Positions 9,114-17,534 of a DNA stretch of 64,000 nucleotides are shown here, one piece after another. Source of the stretch: Haloterrigena sp. KLK7. GTDB taxonomy: Archaea > Halobacteriota > Halobacteria > Halobacteriales > Natrialbaceae. The first letter of the stretch is position 1; every line of letters begins with the position of its first letter. Under the pieces are notes generated by a model. It had not been told where the DNA came from, did no database searches, and was given only the letters and a program-made list of their open reading frames with translations. Location of the stretch: contig NZ_CP149789.1 of the NCBI RefSeq assembly GCF_037914945.1, forward strand, positions 62,001-126,000, written 5' to 3'. Both the position numbers and the translations under genes were made by a program.

Positions 9114-10048
9114 TAGGCCGGCTCACTGGAATCAGATCGTTGCTTGGTGCCCCCGTGCCAACCGAACAACAGTTCACGTGTATCGAGTTCTCGGATGGAG
9201 GGAAAGCGACGCTGCTCAGTCTGTGCATAGTTTACTAAGGTGAACAGGAACACACCGCCGATCGTGTTTCCGAGAAGGATCGGTAGCCAAAACTCGAACA
9301 CAACAGTAACCGGCGCTGATCCAGTGACAAACAGAAAGAAGAGCACTTCACACGCGGCGGTAACGACGTGATAGAGTTCGGCTGCGGCGATCAGATAAAA
9401 GATGAAATATATGATAATGAATCGAGAGATCGTATCGCGCGCTGCATGGTTGAGCCAGACGACGCCAGCGACCAGCCATCCCGCAAAAATCGATCGATTA
9501 AAAACCGTCCACCAGCCCTTCTCAACCCCTTCACCGGTAAATGCAATACCAGCTTGGACTGCCTCAGGCGAGAGGACCTGCCCGTGTGCGAGGACGTATG
9601 CTCCGAGCGCGGCACCGATCACGTTGCCAAGCAGCGCGATACTCCAGACGCGGAGCAACATCGGGAAACTGGCAATACGGGACAGGACAAGCGCGACCGG
9701 TGGCAGCGTGTTTTCGGTGTACAGCTGATAGCCGCCGATAATAATGTAGATGAATCCGACCGGATACAGAAGCGCGCTCAGAAAGGGATTCTCCGGGAAG
9801 GTGGCCGCGCCGACCGCATGGCCGAGGAACGTGAGGACGATGGCAAAGCCGGCCGTCAGCCCGCTGAAAAACAGCTGTTGTTTGCGGGTGTCAATCTCGT
9901 CCTCAGCACTTGCGAGCACGCGGACGAAGACTTCCTCTGTCGAGAAACGATCGCCGATCGCCCAACCAACCGCAGGCGCTCCCGACGGGGCGTGATCAAT
10001 TGACTCACGGAACTCGGTTTCCGAATCTTCCTCTTCACGGTCACTCAC
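9089..10048 (-). CDS. Formate/nitrite transporter (FNT) family channel
   Basis: A 319-residue protein with an acidic cytoplasmic N-terminus and about six membrane helices (residues ~60-285), homologous to FNT proteins of the YfdC-like branch. Characteristic stretches are LFFSGLTAGFAIVLTFLGHA, SIALLGNVIGAALGAYVLAH and ILLGNTIGGVFLFTLVNY, which correspond to the repeated LxGN segments of the FNT pore. The family forms pentamers passing small monovalent anions. The substrate (formate, nitrite or another anion) is not evident. The GC-rich coding sequence and the absence of damage show that the gene is intact in a relic-rich area. Confidence 0.88.
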   Translation of the reverse strand: MSDREEEDSETEFRESIDHAPSGAPAVGWAIGDRFSTEEVFVRVLASAEDEIDTRKQQLFFSGLTAGFAIVLTFLGHAVGAATFPENPFLSALLYPVGFIYIIIGGYQLYTENTLPPVALVLSRIASFPMLLRVWSIALLGNVIGAALGAYVLAHGQVLSPEAVQAGIAFTGEGVEKGWWTVFNRSIFAGWLVAGVVWLNHAARDTISRFIIIYFIFYLIAAAELYHVVTAACEVLFFLFVTGSAPVTVVFEFWLPILLGNTIGGVFLFTLVNYAQTEQRRFPSIRELDTRELLFGWHGGTKQRSDSSEPAYQYFEKKD

Positions 10049-10239
10049 TATTACTCACTCTCATTGGCCAGAAGGCTTTCCAGGGCTATTGATAAATAAG
10101 AGTGCGAAGACCTCAGCTGATTCGCCCCGTTTCGAGTGAATAGATACTGGTCAAACAGTGACCCGACAGCCATTATAGTGAAATACGACTGAACTCTCAG
10201 CTGAGATATTCTCCTCGAATAGTCTATCAAGATACTCTG

Positions 10240-10590
10240 GATCAATGATCTCGCCGCTGATCCTCGACCGTCGCGAGCGTCACACCGATCACAGCGGCGC
10301 CGCGACCGAGAGCCCCCACCGTGCCGTCGACGAACGAATAGTACGCCGTCGGTGACGGCTGGACGTCGTCGCTGCCGAACGTCTCGAGAATCGTCTCCGA
10401 AACGGATGCGAGTATCGGTGCTGTGTCGACCGAGCCAGAACGTATCCGCGAGATTGTACGCGGTCTGGAAGAGGTTCATGATGACGATTGGCAGGGAGAG
10501 ACAGAACAGCGGCTTGCCGATCCCGCCCGACGTGAGATCGAACTCGTCGGGACCCTTGAAGGGGGAGTCGACGAATCGACGAACCCCCAT
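10240..10590 (-). pseudogene. MATE-family efflux pump, N-terminal stub fused to unrelated sequence
   Basis: The first ~58 residues match the start of MATE exporters: DLTSGGIGKPLFCLSLPIVI, then MNLFQTAYNLADTFWLGRHS. Homology stops at about base 10412. In another frame the DNA then encodes ILETFGSDDVQPSPTAYYSF and GALGRGAAVIGVTLATVED followed by a stop, which looks like the end of a different region or protein. More than 80 percent of the transporter is missing. Its ATG overlaps the TGA of the upstream TetR gene by one base, so the two once formed an operon in which the regulator probably controlled the pump. Confidence 0.75.
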
Positions 10591-11189
10591 CAGTGCACCT
10601 CCTCGGACGCGCCGGTGACGACGAGCCGTGTTTCGACGTATCGCTCCACCGCCTCGGCGACCTGATCCATCGACGCGCTGGCCGCGACGTGACGCGTATG
10701 CGCGCCGTTGATCGCTGCCGTAAGAAACTCGGCGATCAGGTCGGGATCGATGCGTTCGTCGAACGCTCCCTCGTCGATTCCGTTCGCGATGATCGTCCGG
10801 AGCTCCTCGTACAGGAGCTCGTCGAACGTGGCGAGTCGCGTCCGTATCCCGTCGTCGTAGGGGGCCTGCGCGCTCACTTCCAGCATTGCCGTTCGAAATT
10901 CCTCACCCTCATCGGTATCGGCGGTCGTGAGGAGGACGTCGAGTAACGAGCGGAGATGCTCCGCCGGACTATCGCCGGAGACCGACTCGATCCGATCGGT
11001 ATACTGCTCGTAGAGGAACTCGAGGAAGTCCGTAAAGAGATCCGCTTTGCTGTCGTAGTAGTAGTGAATCATGGCTTTGCTCGTGTCCGTTTCGGCAGCG
11101 ATGTCTTGGAGCGTGAGATTCGCGTATCCGTGCTTGCAGAGCGCGCGTCGTGTCGCATGCAAAATATCGGTTGCTACATCGTCGTTCAT
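10590..11189 (-). CDS. TetR/AcrR family transcriptional repressor
   Basis: A ~199-residue regulator. The N-terminal HTH reads ATRRALCKHGYANLTLQDIA followed by AETDTSKAMIHYYYDSKADL, the standard TetR DNA-binding domain. The C-terminal half is helical, as in ligand-binding TetR domains. I place the start at the ATG at 11189, five codons after an upstream ATG. A perfect 12-bp palindrome lies about 20 nt ahead of it, where the TATA box of a leaderless gene would be. It overlaps the decayed MATE pump by one base, so its original target operon is partly lost. Confidence 0.9.
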   Translation of the reverse strand: MNDDVATDILHATRRALCKHGYANLTLQDIAAETDTSKAMIHYYYDSKADLFTDFLEFLYEQYTDRIESVSGDSPAEHLRSLLDVLLTTADTDEGEEFRTAMLEVSAQAPYDDGIRTRLATFDELLYEELRTIIANGIDEGAFDERIDPDLIAEFLTAAINGAHTRHVAASASMDQVAEAVERYVETRLVVTGASEEVH

Positions 11190-11209
11190 ATCAGTTAGTA
11201 TCATACTTA

Positions 11210-11221
11210 CTAACTAGTTAG
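11210..11221. promoter_or_regulatory. Candidate TetR operator (CTAACTAGTTAG)
   Basis: A perfect 12-bp inverted repeat just upstream of the TetR start, extended by further TTAGTA/TACTAA-type sequence on the gene side. The position over the expected promoter suggests autoregulation. Confidence 0.5.
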
Positions 11222-11370
11222 CCAAAAGGGTTTGGAAAGAGAATCGTCTCGATACGGTCGTTCTATTCCACGCATCCATCCAGTGAGTGCCAGCCCAGCC
11301 GATGCGAGAACTTCGGTATCTGACGAGAAGGTCAAAACTGTTATCTGCCGTCCACATAACTGTCTATCTA

Positions 11371-11697
11371 ATGGGCAATTCGCCGAAAGAGACGGTCTCC
11401 GACCAAAACGAGGAGATCATGCGCGCAACATACCGTGCACTCCGAACCCACGGGTACGCCGATCTCACGATCAAACGCATCGCCGACGAGTACGGAAAGT
11501 CGACTGCGGCGATTCACTACCATTACGATACGAAGGAGGACCTGCTCGCGGCGTTTCTGGACTACATTCTCGATCAGTTCAAGGACGCGGTTCACGAGGT
11601 CGAAACGACCGATCCCGAACAGCGCCTAGAGCTGCTGCTCGAGGATACTGACGAGAGCAAGACATGCTGGATTGTGCCGGCAGATGTCCATTTCTGA
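11371..11697 (+). pseudogene. Truncated TetR family regulator
   Basis: An ATG at 11371 opens a second TetR N-terminus: IMRATYRALRTHGYADLTIK followed by RIADEYGKSTAAIHYHYDTK. The DNA-binding domain is intact. The ligand domain stops after about 85 residues at LELLLEDTDES and continues with an unrelated tail to a stop at 11697. Normal family length is ~190-200. It is divergent from the first TetR gene and not a close copy of it. It may produce a short DNA-binding protein, but it is most likely a relic. Confidence 0.7.
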
Positions 11698-11748
11698 GTA
11701 ACCATGCCATGAATCACCAACTGGACACGAGAGAGTCGAATACCCACG

Positions 11749-12069
11749 ATGGCATATCGAAACACAGAGACTGGAGCGCGAGCCGTTCTGCACCCTACGC
11801 CGGACACCTACGCGTACAAGTGGCGGACAGCGGTCCTCGTCGACGGCTATCCAGTGTGGTCGCGAGACTTCAAAACAAAAGAAGCGACCAGCTTTCGGGA
11901 TGCACTACGGGACCGTCCAGCCCCCGAACTCTCTTGTCCAGAGTGTCCAAATGCCGATGTCATCGTCGGCCAGAAATCTGCTGATGGTGCGAAGCTCCAG
12001 CGATGATTCGACTGTCCTGACTGTGACTATGAGGCACCCTTGCAGATCGTCTACGGCGCAGAGCGCTAA
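11749..12069 (+). pseudogene. Small zinc-finger-like protein interrupted by TGA
   Basis: The frame starts MAYRNTETGARAVLHPTPDT and carries a first Cys pair in ELSCPECPNADVIVG. A TGA at 12004-12006 follows ...KLQR. The same frame resumes as FDCPDCDYEAPLQIVYGAER and stops at 12069, supplying the second Cys pair. This gives one CxxC...CxxC zinc-ribbon protein of ~105 residues with a nonsense change (CGA to TGA is the simplest explanation). The family is not named. Its neighbours are a truncated TetR gene and a small HTH gene. Confidence 0.6.
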
Positions 12070-12152
12070 CAGCAGGTGAGAGTGCAAGCTAGTCGCTCAG
12101 AACCGAGTTCGGAACTGAACCGTCTGATCGATTTCGTGTAAGACCACATGGA

Positions 12153-12416
12153 TTATGGGTTACTCCGCAAGCGAATACGCTTCTGACGGGCGTCTTGCAA
12201 GGACACTTGTTGCTCGATTAACTCCTCTTGCTCAAGCCGAGAGATCGCATATCGAACAGTCCGTGCTGAGAGTCTGGTTTCCTTGGCAAGTTCTTTCTGT
12301 GTGCACTCTCCCTCGAATTCCAGCGTCTTGTAGACCAACTTCGCACTTGGTGGCAACTCTTCGAGCCGTTGTTTTGCGCTGCTCACTGTCTGTAGTACTA
12401 CCTTCTCAGTAGACAC
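12153..12416 (-). CDS. Small winged-helix (MarR-like) DNA-binding protein
   Basis: An 87-residue protein that is essentially one winged helix: LEELPPSAKLVYKTLEFEGE, then CTQKELAKETRLSARTVRYA with recognition helix SARTVRYAISRLEQEELIE. Short stand-alone wHTH proteins of this type are common in haloarchaea. No ligand domain is present. No target can be assigned. Confidence 0.8.
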   Translation of the reverse strand: MSTEKVVLQTVSSAKQRLEELPPSAKLVYKTLEFEGECTQKELAKETRLSARTVRYAISRLEQEELIEQQVSLQDARQKRIRLRSNP

Positions 12417-12479
12417 TATAGATCGTTTCGCTTTGGCAGCCGGAGCGCTTAATCGATCTCCACGATATGGCCGAATAAG

Positions 12480-12970
12480 ATGGGGAGCGAAGACGAACTC
12501 GGCACTTCATTGGCTGGGTATTCCTTATCGCCCCAGCAATACTGCTCATCGATAAACTCTAAAAGCATGCTCAACCAGACGGAGAGAACCTCTACTCGGA
12601 TATACTCAGCAGGTCGTCGCCGTGGAACATTTCATGTAGGTTCGATTTCGTCTGCGAGCCGTCGTCTCACGGGTCGCTGTCGGGCGTGTTGTGGCCGGTG
12701 TCTCGAATTACATCGTACAGCAACGGCGGGTGCCAAGAGGGAAAGACCGACCACGATTCCGACGTGGGTCCAACAGTACTCGAGACAACGGAACAGTTCG
12801 ACCGCTTGCCCGGGCTGGGCGGTTTCCTCCTACCCTGGAGTCTCTGCCAGCACCAGAATCACGCTGTTGTCGAGATCGACGTCGCCCCAGCGCAGGGCCT
12901 TCTTCGATATACCCGCTGTGAACGGGCGGACGCCGGACATTCTTATACGAGCATCGCGAGTCTCTCCCTA
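12480..12970. other. Region without a supportable gene
   Basis: Several open frames exist on both strands, but none has convincing composition or a recognisable motif. I see no repeat or RNA here. Confidence 0.5.
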
Positions 12971-13270
12971 ATGAGTGATGCACCGACCACGGTATATCAG
13001 CTGATGCCACCCGTTGATCTCCCTGCTGCGCTTGACCGGCAAGAGATCGACTATCTCACTGTGCAAGCGGATCGACTGTTCGTCATCTTTCGAAAGGCGA
13101 TTATCAATATCGAAATCCGGGAGGGAACTCTGGAGACCACCAGACGGATAATGATTGATGTGCTTGACACAGCACCCCGATCAGCGGGGACGGAAGATCA
13201 ACTCATAGACAAGTTTTTGGAACAGCTGGAAACGGCAACGGGAACAGAGTGGCGTGACCTCTCTTCGTAG
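12971..13270 (+). CDS. Small protein, HTH-neighbour family (paralogue of 14260-14562)
   Basis: A 99-residue acidic protein starting at ATG 12971 (MSDAPTTVYQLMPPVDLPAA). It aligns by eye with the protein encoded at 14260-14562: PPVDLPAALDRQEIDYLTVQ against PPINIASVLDRLEIQYLDVH, followed in both by hydrophobic strands with 'xxLFVIF' or 'xALIIF' and a Glu-rich turn. An alternating strand pattern followed by a C-terminal helix suggests a small alpha/beta domain. The two copies flank a Bat-type regulator gene. The function is unknown; a partner or sensor subunit of the regulator is inference. Confidence 0.6.
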   Translation: MSDAPTTVYQLMPPVDLPAALDRQEIDYLTVQADRLFVIFRKAIINIEIREGTLETTRRIMIDVLDTAPRSAGTEDQLIDKFLEQLETATGTEWRDLSS

Positions 13271-13470
13271 ACCCGAACGTGTTGATCGGTATCAATGGTC
13301 TCTAGCTGAATTCGTACTCTTCAACTGCGCCGAAGTCAGCATCTTACGCCATACACGGCCCAAGATGACGCAATCCGAGAGGGCATCCACTGACGAGACA
13401 GTCGTCGGGTCTAGCACGCTGTCAGTCAGCTGATGTACCCAGTGCCAGATTGGAACGGGAGTCCGCGCTG

Positions 13471-13500
13471 AATCCCACCGCTTTAGCGGTGGGTAGCTCA
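13471..13500 (+). mobile_element. Solitary IS200/IS605-type (TnpB/IS1341-like) right end
   Basis: A perfect hairpin CCCACCGCTTTAGCGGTGGG (8-bp stem, TTTA loop) at 13474-13493, preceded by GAAT and followed by TAGCTCAA. This is the form of the right ends (and reRNA/omega-RNA 3' ends) of haloarchaeal IS605/IS1341-type elements. No tnpA or tnpB gene remains next to it. The last bases overlap the stop codon of the Bat-type gene. Confidence 0.65.
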
Positions 13501-14166
13501 AATAGTCTCACCATGGGCTAACGTATTGAGAAGCAGTGCTCGCTGTCCGCGCCGGAAACGAGTCGACAGAGCAGATGTAGAGATGCCGAGTTCCTTGGCG
13601 GTTTCTTCCATCGTTGTTTCCCGCGGTACATTGAAATATCCGTTCTCAAGAGCAGTAAGAAGGGCCTCCTTTTGCCTGGTCGTAACACCGTATCGGGTTT
13701 CAAAGCCCCCATCATTCTTTACCGATTTTTCTTCATAGAGACTGATTAATTCAAACCGCCGATCTCGTTCGAGACAGGCCTCCCGCAAATTAACAACTGC
13801 ATCGCGTGACGGAAATCGAGCTAAGAGTTCTTCCTTTTCAGCCGTCGCAGTAAGACGGATGATTGTGACATCATGTTCTACGGAAACCGAATGGATTGTC
13901 CGTCGCTGGCCGTCATCTGACAGTCTTAGTCGGTACAAACGTTTCTCTGGCAATTTCGTTAGAGAATCATAGGAATCAATTGTCGGATCTGCAGTAAGTG
14001 CGCTTTCATATTTTTCAAAGTTGTCGCCCATTGCCCATACGATCATTTTCCACGGTTCATCCCCTATTGAGCGGATATCTTCAAAAAGAAGTTCCATATC
14101 AGGAACGCTTTCCAGAGCACTTTGCCCCGGTGGTGGGCCTACTTCTGCTCTCCCTATAAGGGCCAT
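13498..14166 (-). CDS. Bacterio-opsin-activator (Bat)-type HTH-10 regulator
   Basis: A ~222-residue regulator. The C-terminal HTH_10 domain is unmistakable: YGVTTRQKEALLTALENGYF, then NVPRETTMEETAKELGISTS and ALSTRFRRGQRALLLNTLA. The N-terminal ~150 residues form the alpha/beta sensor-like domain usual in this haloarchaeal group. I prefer the internal ATG at 14166 (MALIGRAEVGPPPGQ), since family members begin M-x-L-I. The stop codon lies inside the solitary IS605-type end. A close paralogue is encoded at 36998-37669. Confidence 0.9.
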   Translation of the reverse strand: MALIGRAEVGPPPGQSALESVPDMELLFEDIRSIGDEPWKMIVWAMGDNFEKYESALTADPTIDSYDSLTKLPEKRLYRLRLSDDGQRRTIHSVSVEHDVTIIRLTATAEKEELLARFPSRDAVVNLREACLERDRRFELISLYEEKSVKNDGGFETRYGVTTRQKEALLTALENGYFNVPRETTMEETAKELGISTSALSTRFRRGQRALLLNTLAHGETI

Positions 14167-14259
14167 TAACATCCGACTATGCTCTCTTCACAGATATATG
14201 TTTTTCAATATTTTCTGCCCTATTATGTATTGATACACTATTGTTGACTGCTACAGTAA

Positions 14260-14562
14260 CTAGATGGAACCATTGTTCATTGATAGCTGATTTTTGAAAT
14301 GACCGATCAATTCGAGTGCAGTCTCTGTTTCATTTTTAGCGTCACTGTTCAAAGGCAAATCGCAGACGGTAATCTCCGCACGCTCGAGGTGAGTTAACTC
14401 ACCATCTAAACACTCGAGATCGAGAATCACACCGTCAAAGATGATGAGCGCACGCGACTTATGGACATCCAGATACTGGATTTCCAGTCGATCTAGCACT
14501 GAGGCAATATTGATCGGAGGCGAAAACGAATACTCCCGAGAGATATCAATTGTCTCACTCAT
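14260..14562 (-). CDS. Small protein, HTH-neighbour family (paralogue of 12971-13270)
   Basis: A 100-residue protein upstream of, and co-directional with, the Bat-type regulator. It contains FSPPINIASVLDRLEIQYLD, VHKSRALIIFDGVILDLECL and a C-terminal helix ALELIGHFKNQL. It is related to the protein at 12971 (shared PPxxxxxxLDRxEIxYL core). The 93-bp gap to the regulator start is AT-rich. The function is unknown; the repeated association with the regulator is the only clue. Confidence 0.65.
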   Translation of the reverse strand: MSETIDISREYSFSPPINIASVLDRLEIQYLDVHKSRALIIFDGVILDLECLDGELTHLERAEITVCDLPLNSDAKNETETALELIGHFKNQLSMNNGSI

Positions 14563-14665
14563 CGTCTATACGTTCAAGACCTACCTTAATAGATTTCCGC
14601 CCTCGTTGGTGGACGCTGTTCAGATTAGAATTTAACGGAACGAGGCGGTGGAATTCTAGGTAGCC

Positions 14666-15300
14666 ATGTCCGAATTCGACCGCCTTAACGGATCTAGCGG
14701 TCGGGTTCGGTTACCGTTTGTGGAGTGGGAGGCAACACCGCGCGAACTGATACGGTTGCGTATCCAACTCCATTTGGGCGTATCATCACTTTCGAATACT
14801 GTTTCTTCCTTAGAGGGATTCGGTGTCAATCAGGCGAGGCCGACAATTCATAATTGGTGCAGAGATCGATTTACAGCCGATAACTGGGAAATAGCCGTAT
14901 CACATCGCACTCGATGAAACCGTGATCCACCTCAACGATCAACGCTACTGACTGTACGCCGCTATCAATCCAGCGACGAGCGAATACCTTCACGTTAGGC
15001 TCTTTCCAACGCGAAATAAAGGCATCACCTCGATCTTTCTCTCCGAGCTTACCGAGAAGCACGACATCAACGACGCTGTGTTTCTCGTCGATTCTGGCGC
15101 ATGGCTCAAAGCTGCACTCAATCGATATGGCCCCGATTTCGACACGAGATATATGGTAATTGGAACGCAGTCGAATATCTCTTTTAAGATATAGAACAAC
15201 TTACCTACCAGTTTAGAAACTACTTTCGAAATGCCGAGCCAGAAACCGCCGAAACATGGCTGTAGATCTATGCATACTACTGGAATCAGCTAATCTGAAT
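14666..15300 (+). mobile_element. Decayed IS6-like (ISH-type) transposase
   Basis: The relic starts in one frame with VRLPFVEWEATPRELIRLRI, LGVSSLSNTVSSLEGFGVNQ and ARPTIHNWCRD. It shifts frame to IALDETVIHLNDQRYWLYAA with INPATSEYLHVRLFPTRNKG, and then KHDINDAVFLVDSGAWLKAA and FDTRYMVIG before stops. These are the HTH and DDE segments of the haloarchaeal IS6-type transposases (DETVIxLNxxxYWLYAAxxP). Multiple frameshifts and stops make it inactive. Confidence 0.8.
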
Positions 15301-15905
15301 AATGCCAAGACATCAACGATATCCTGGATCTACTTCCCTCTAAGAGAATGGCGCAGCCGCGCCATTACCGTAACTCGGCCATGATCGTTGGGTTCGCATT
15401 TGGCTTGAGTCGACTGACGAAGAAGCAGTCGTTCCCGTCGATCAGTGCGAACCGACGATACTGAAAAAGACCTGATCCAGCAGAAATAGGCGATCCCGCA
15501 ACCACAATGTTGCGTCTCGAGACCGTCAAACTGCTCTTGCTGATCTTCGATCAAATCGTTTTGCTTGGTGACCGTTTCTCGAAGCGCTTCGTTCTTATCC
15601 TCGAGTTCGGGAGTTGCTACAATCCCAGCTACCAACGCCCTCAAGTGGCAGATTGCCAGTATAACTGGGTTTTAGCTAAGACGGATTTTATACACCAGAT
15701 CATGATAATTATGCTCACACCCGCGGCACGCTGGTAGGAATGAGTTCCTGGGGTACAACGCGCCATCCCCAACGTTGCACCTTAATGTGCGGCGACGCCG
15801 TCGCAGGTCGCTGTTAGTGCAACTGTCAAAATAGATGGTTTCCGGTCTTGGGATCATAATACAATATATCGATTCATAGTTGATTCTCGATATCGCAGTC
15901 TTCAG
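15301..15905. other. Non-coding or strongly degraded stretch
   Basis: Only a short minus-strand piece around 15510-15644 looks protein-like (TPELEDKNEALRETVTKQND, coiled-coil composition). No family can be named and the frame falls apart afterwards. Nothing else is supportable. Confidence 0.45.
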
Positions 15906-16228
15906 ATGACGAGGCACCGATCAAACTGCTGCGTTCCTGCATCGATCGTGAAACACGATCTTTCCGACACTGTGTTTCTCGTCGATGGTTACGGCTATCT
16001 AACTTCCGTCTCTCGATTAGAATTGAGCGGTCAACTCGACTATATAGAGCGAACCATATCGAAAAACGGTTTTACACGCTCAAAATGCGCGTTGGGCGCT
16101 TCCATAACTCCTGAGTCGACAGTCGATCAAGCGTGAGAGAATGTATTAGACATTTCTAACACTACTATGATGATCAGGATCTACACCAGTCACTCAATGG
16201 ATACACGGTAGCGGAGGTGGTAAACTAG
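15906..16228 (+). mobile_element. Second transposase relic, C-terminal part
   Basis: Fragments in different frames match the C-terminal half of a haloarchaeal DDE transposase: HDLSDTVFLVDGYGYLTSVS with RLELSGQLDYIE, then KMRVGRFHNS, and finally YYDDQDLHQSLNGYTVAEVV ending in TAG at 16226-16228 (functional relatives read YYNHHRPHQALDGRTPxEEV). It differs from the relic at 14666, so at least two element types decayed here. Confidence 0.65.
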
Positions 16229-16283
16229 ACGATGACATAATAGGGAATCATCCGTACGACTGTTGATCGTTCGAGTCGAACTG

Positions 16284-17240
16284 TTACAGCGAATCCGAGA
16301 GACCACGCATGTATCCGATAGCGAAGAGACGCCCCTTCATGTGGTAACCGGGATTGGAATTGTCTTCTCCGGCCATCGTTGGGACGTGATCCGGTCGCAT
16401 CGGTACGTTGTCGTCAACTGCTTCGTCGTATGCCGTCATCGCTGCGTGCATATCCGTCGGCCCGTTGTCGTGCCACGTTTCGACGAAACGGTCGGCATCT
16501 CCTTCGACGTCTCGGAAATGAACGAAGTTAATCTTTTCACCGAATCGACGGATCGTCGACGGGATGTTGACCCCCATCGCCGCAAAGTTTCCTTGGCAGA
16601 ACGTGACACCGTTATATTCGCTATCGACAACGTTCAGTATCCGTTCGTAATTCTCGATGCTGTTCGCTATTCGAGGAACATCACGAACCGATTCGCGAGG
16701 CGGGTCGTCGGGATGAAGTCCTAGTCGGACGTCTGCCTCTTCGGCAACTGGAACGACTTCCTCAAGGAAGTACGCTAGGGCCCCGAAAATCTCCTCGTGG
16801 CTTTTCTCGGAAGCTGGTACGGTCGGCCCGCCCTGCATTTTCGCGTTATCGTAGCCGGTGGCGAGCGAGTCTCCGCGAGTTTCGACGTGCGCTTCGGTAC
16901 GCGCCCAGCGAACGCCGGCCATCCAATCGTAACAGACGACGGGGATCCCGAGATCACCACAGTTTCGAAGGAATTGTTTGAACTCCTCGATATCCTCGTC
17001 ACGCCCGTCGAGACCGAGTCGAATACGGTCGGTCAACGGAACGCTTCCTTCGAGAACGGAGAACTCGAGCCCAGCATTCTCGAGCCAGTTTTGTAGTTGT
17101 CGGAGTTCGTCATACGCCCATGTCGTTTTGTCGTTACCAATCTCTAACGGGTGAATCACAGCGTCCGTAACACCCATTTGCTTTGCTAGTTCCCATCGTT
17201 CGTCAGGTTGCGGTGGTAGTACTAAGGCTGGCTGTACCAT
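16284..17240 (-). CDS. uxuA: Mannonate dehydratase
   Basis: A ~318-residue TIM-barrel dehydratase converting D-mannonate to 2-keto-3-deoxy-D-gluconate. UxuA-type motifs include LGLHPDDPPRESVRDVPRIA, FCQGNFAAMG, INFVHFRDVEGDADRFVETW and RPDHVPTMAGE, which carry the His/Cys/Asp metal ligands and catalytic residues of the family. I chose the ATG at 17240, eight codons inside the longest frame, because an AT-rich TATA element lies about 25-30 nt upstream on the minus strand. It belongs with the GH2, SDR and UxaC genes immediately downstream of the window order on the same strand. The length is slightly shorter than the bacterial enzyme, as is usual in archaea. Confidence 0.92.
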   Translation of the reverse strand: MVQPALVLPPQPDERWELAKQMGVTDAVIHPLEIGNDKTTWAYDELRQLQNWLENAGLEFSVLEGSVPLTDRIRLGLDGRDEDIEEFKQFLRNCGDLGIPVVCYDWMAGVRWARTEAHVETRGDSLATGYDNAKMQGGPTVPASEKSHEEIFGALAYFLEEVVPVAEEADVRLGLHPDDPPRESVRDVPRIANSIENYERILNVVDSEYNGVTFCQGNFAAMGVNIPSTIRRFGEKINFVHFRDVEGDADRFVETWHDNGPTDMHAAMTAYDEAVDDNVPMRPDHVPTMAGEDNSNPGYHMKGRLFAIGYMRGLSDSL

Positions 17241-17262
17241 AGTTATCGCTAGGACACATCTC

Positions 17263-17270
17263 ATATATAC
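17263..17270 (-). promoter_or_regulatory. TATA box of uxuA
   Basis: On the minus strand the AT-rich sequence TATATATGAG lies about 24-31 nt ahead of the ATG at 17240. This is the spacing expected for a leaderless haloarchaeal transcript, and it supports the chosen start. Confidence 0.5.
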
Positions 17271-17534
17271 ATTTGGTTCTACAGAGAAAGCAGACCGAGT
17301 GCCTCGGAGTCGTTCGGAAATCAGGGATTTTCGTGATCACACGGTTTGTGTGAAATTCAGTTGAAAGAGCGACGCCGGGAATTACCGGCTGAATACTCGT
17401 CATCACGAGCCAACTGACAAGCGGCACTCGAGAGCGCTAATGCGTTAGAACCTTCGAACGCACAACTGCAAAAATGACGGCGGGGTTTGTTCTTCGTCAG
17501 CGCGTGAGCTGCTTATCGTGTCTGCTTCACCTCG

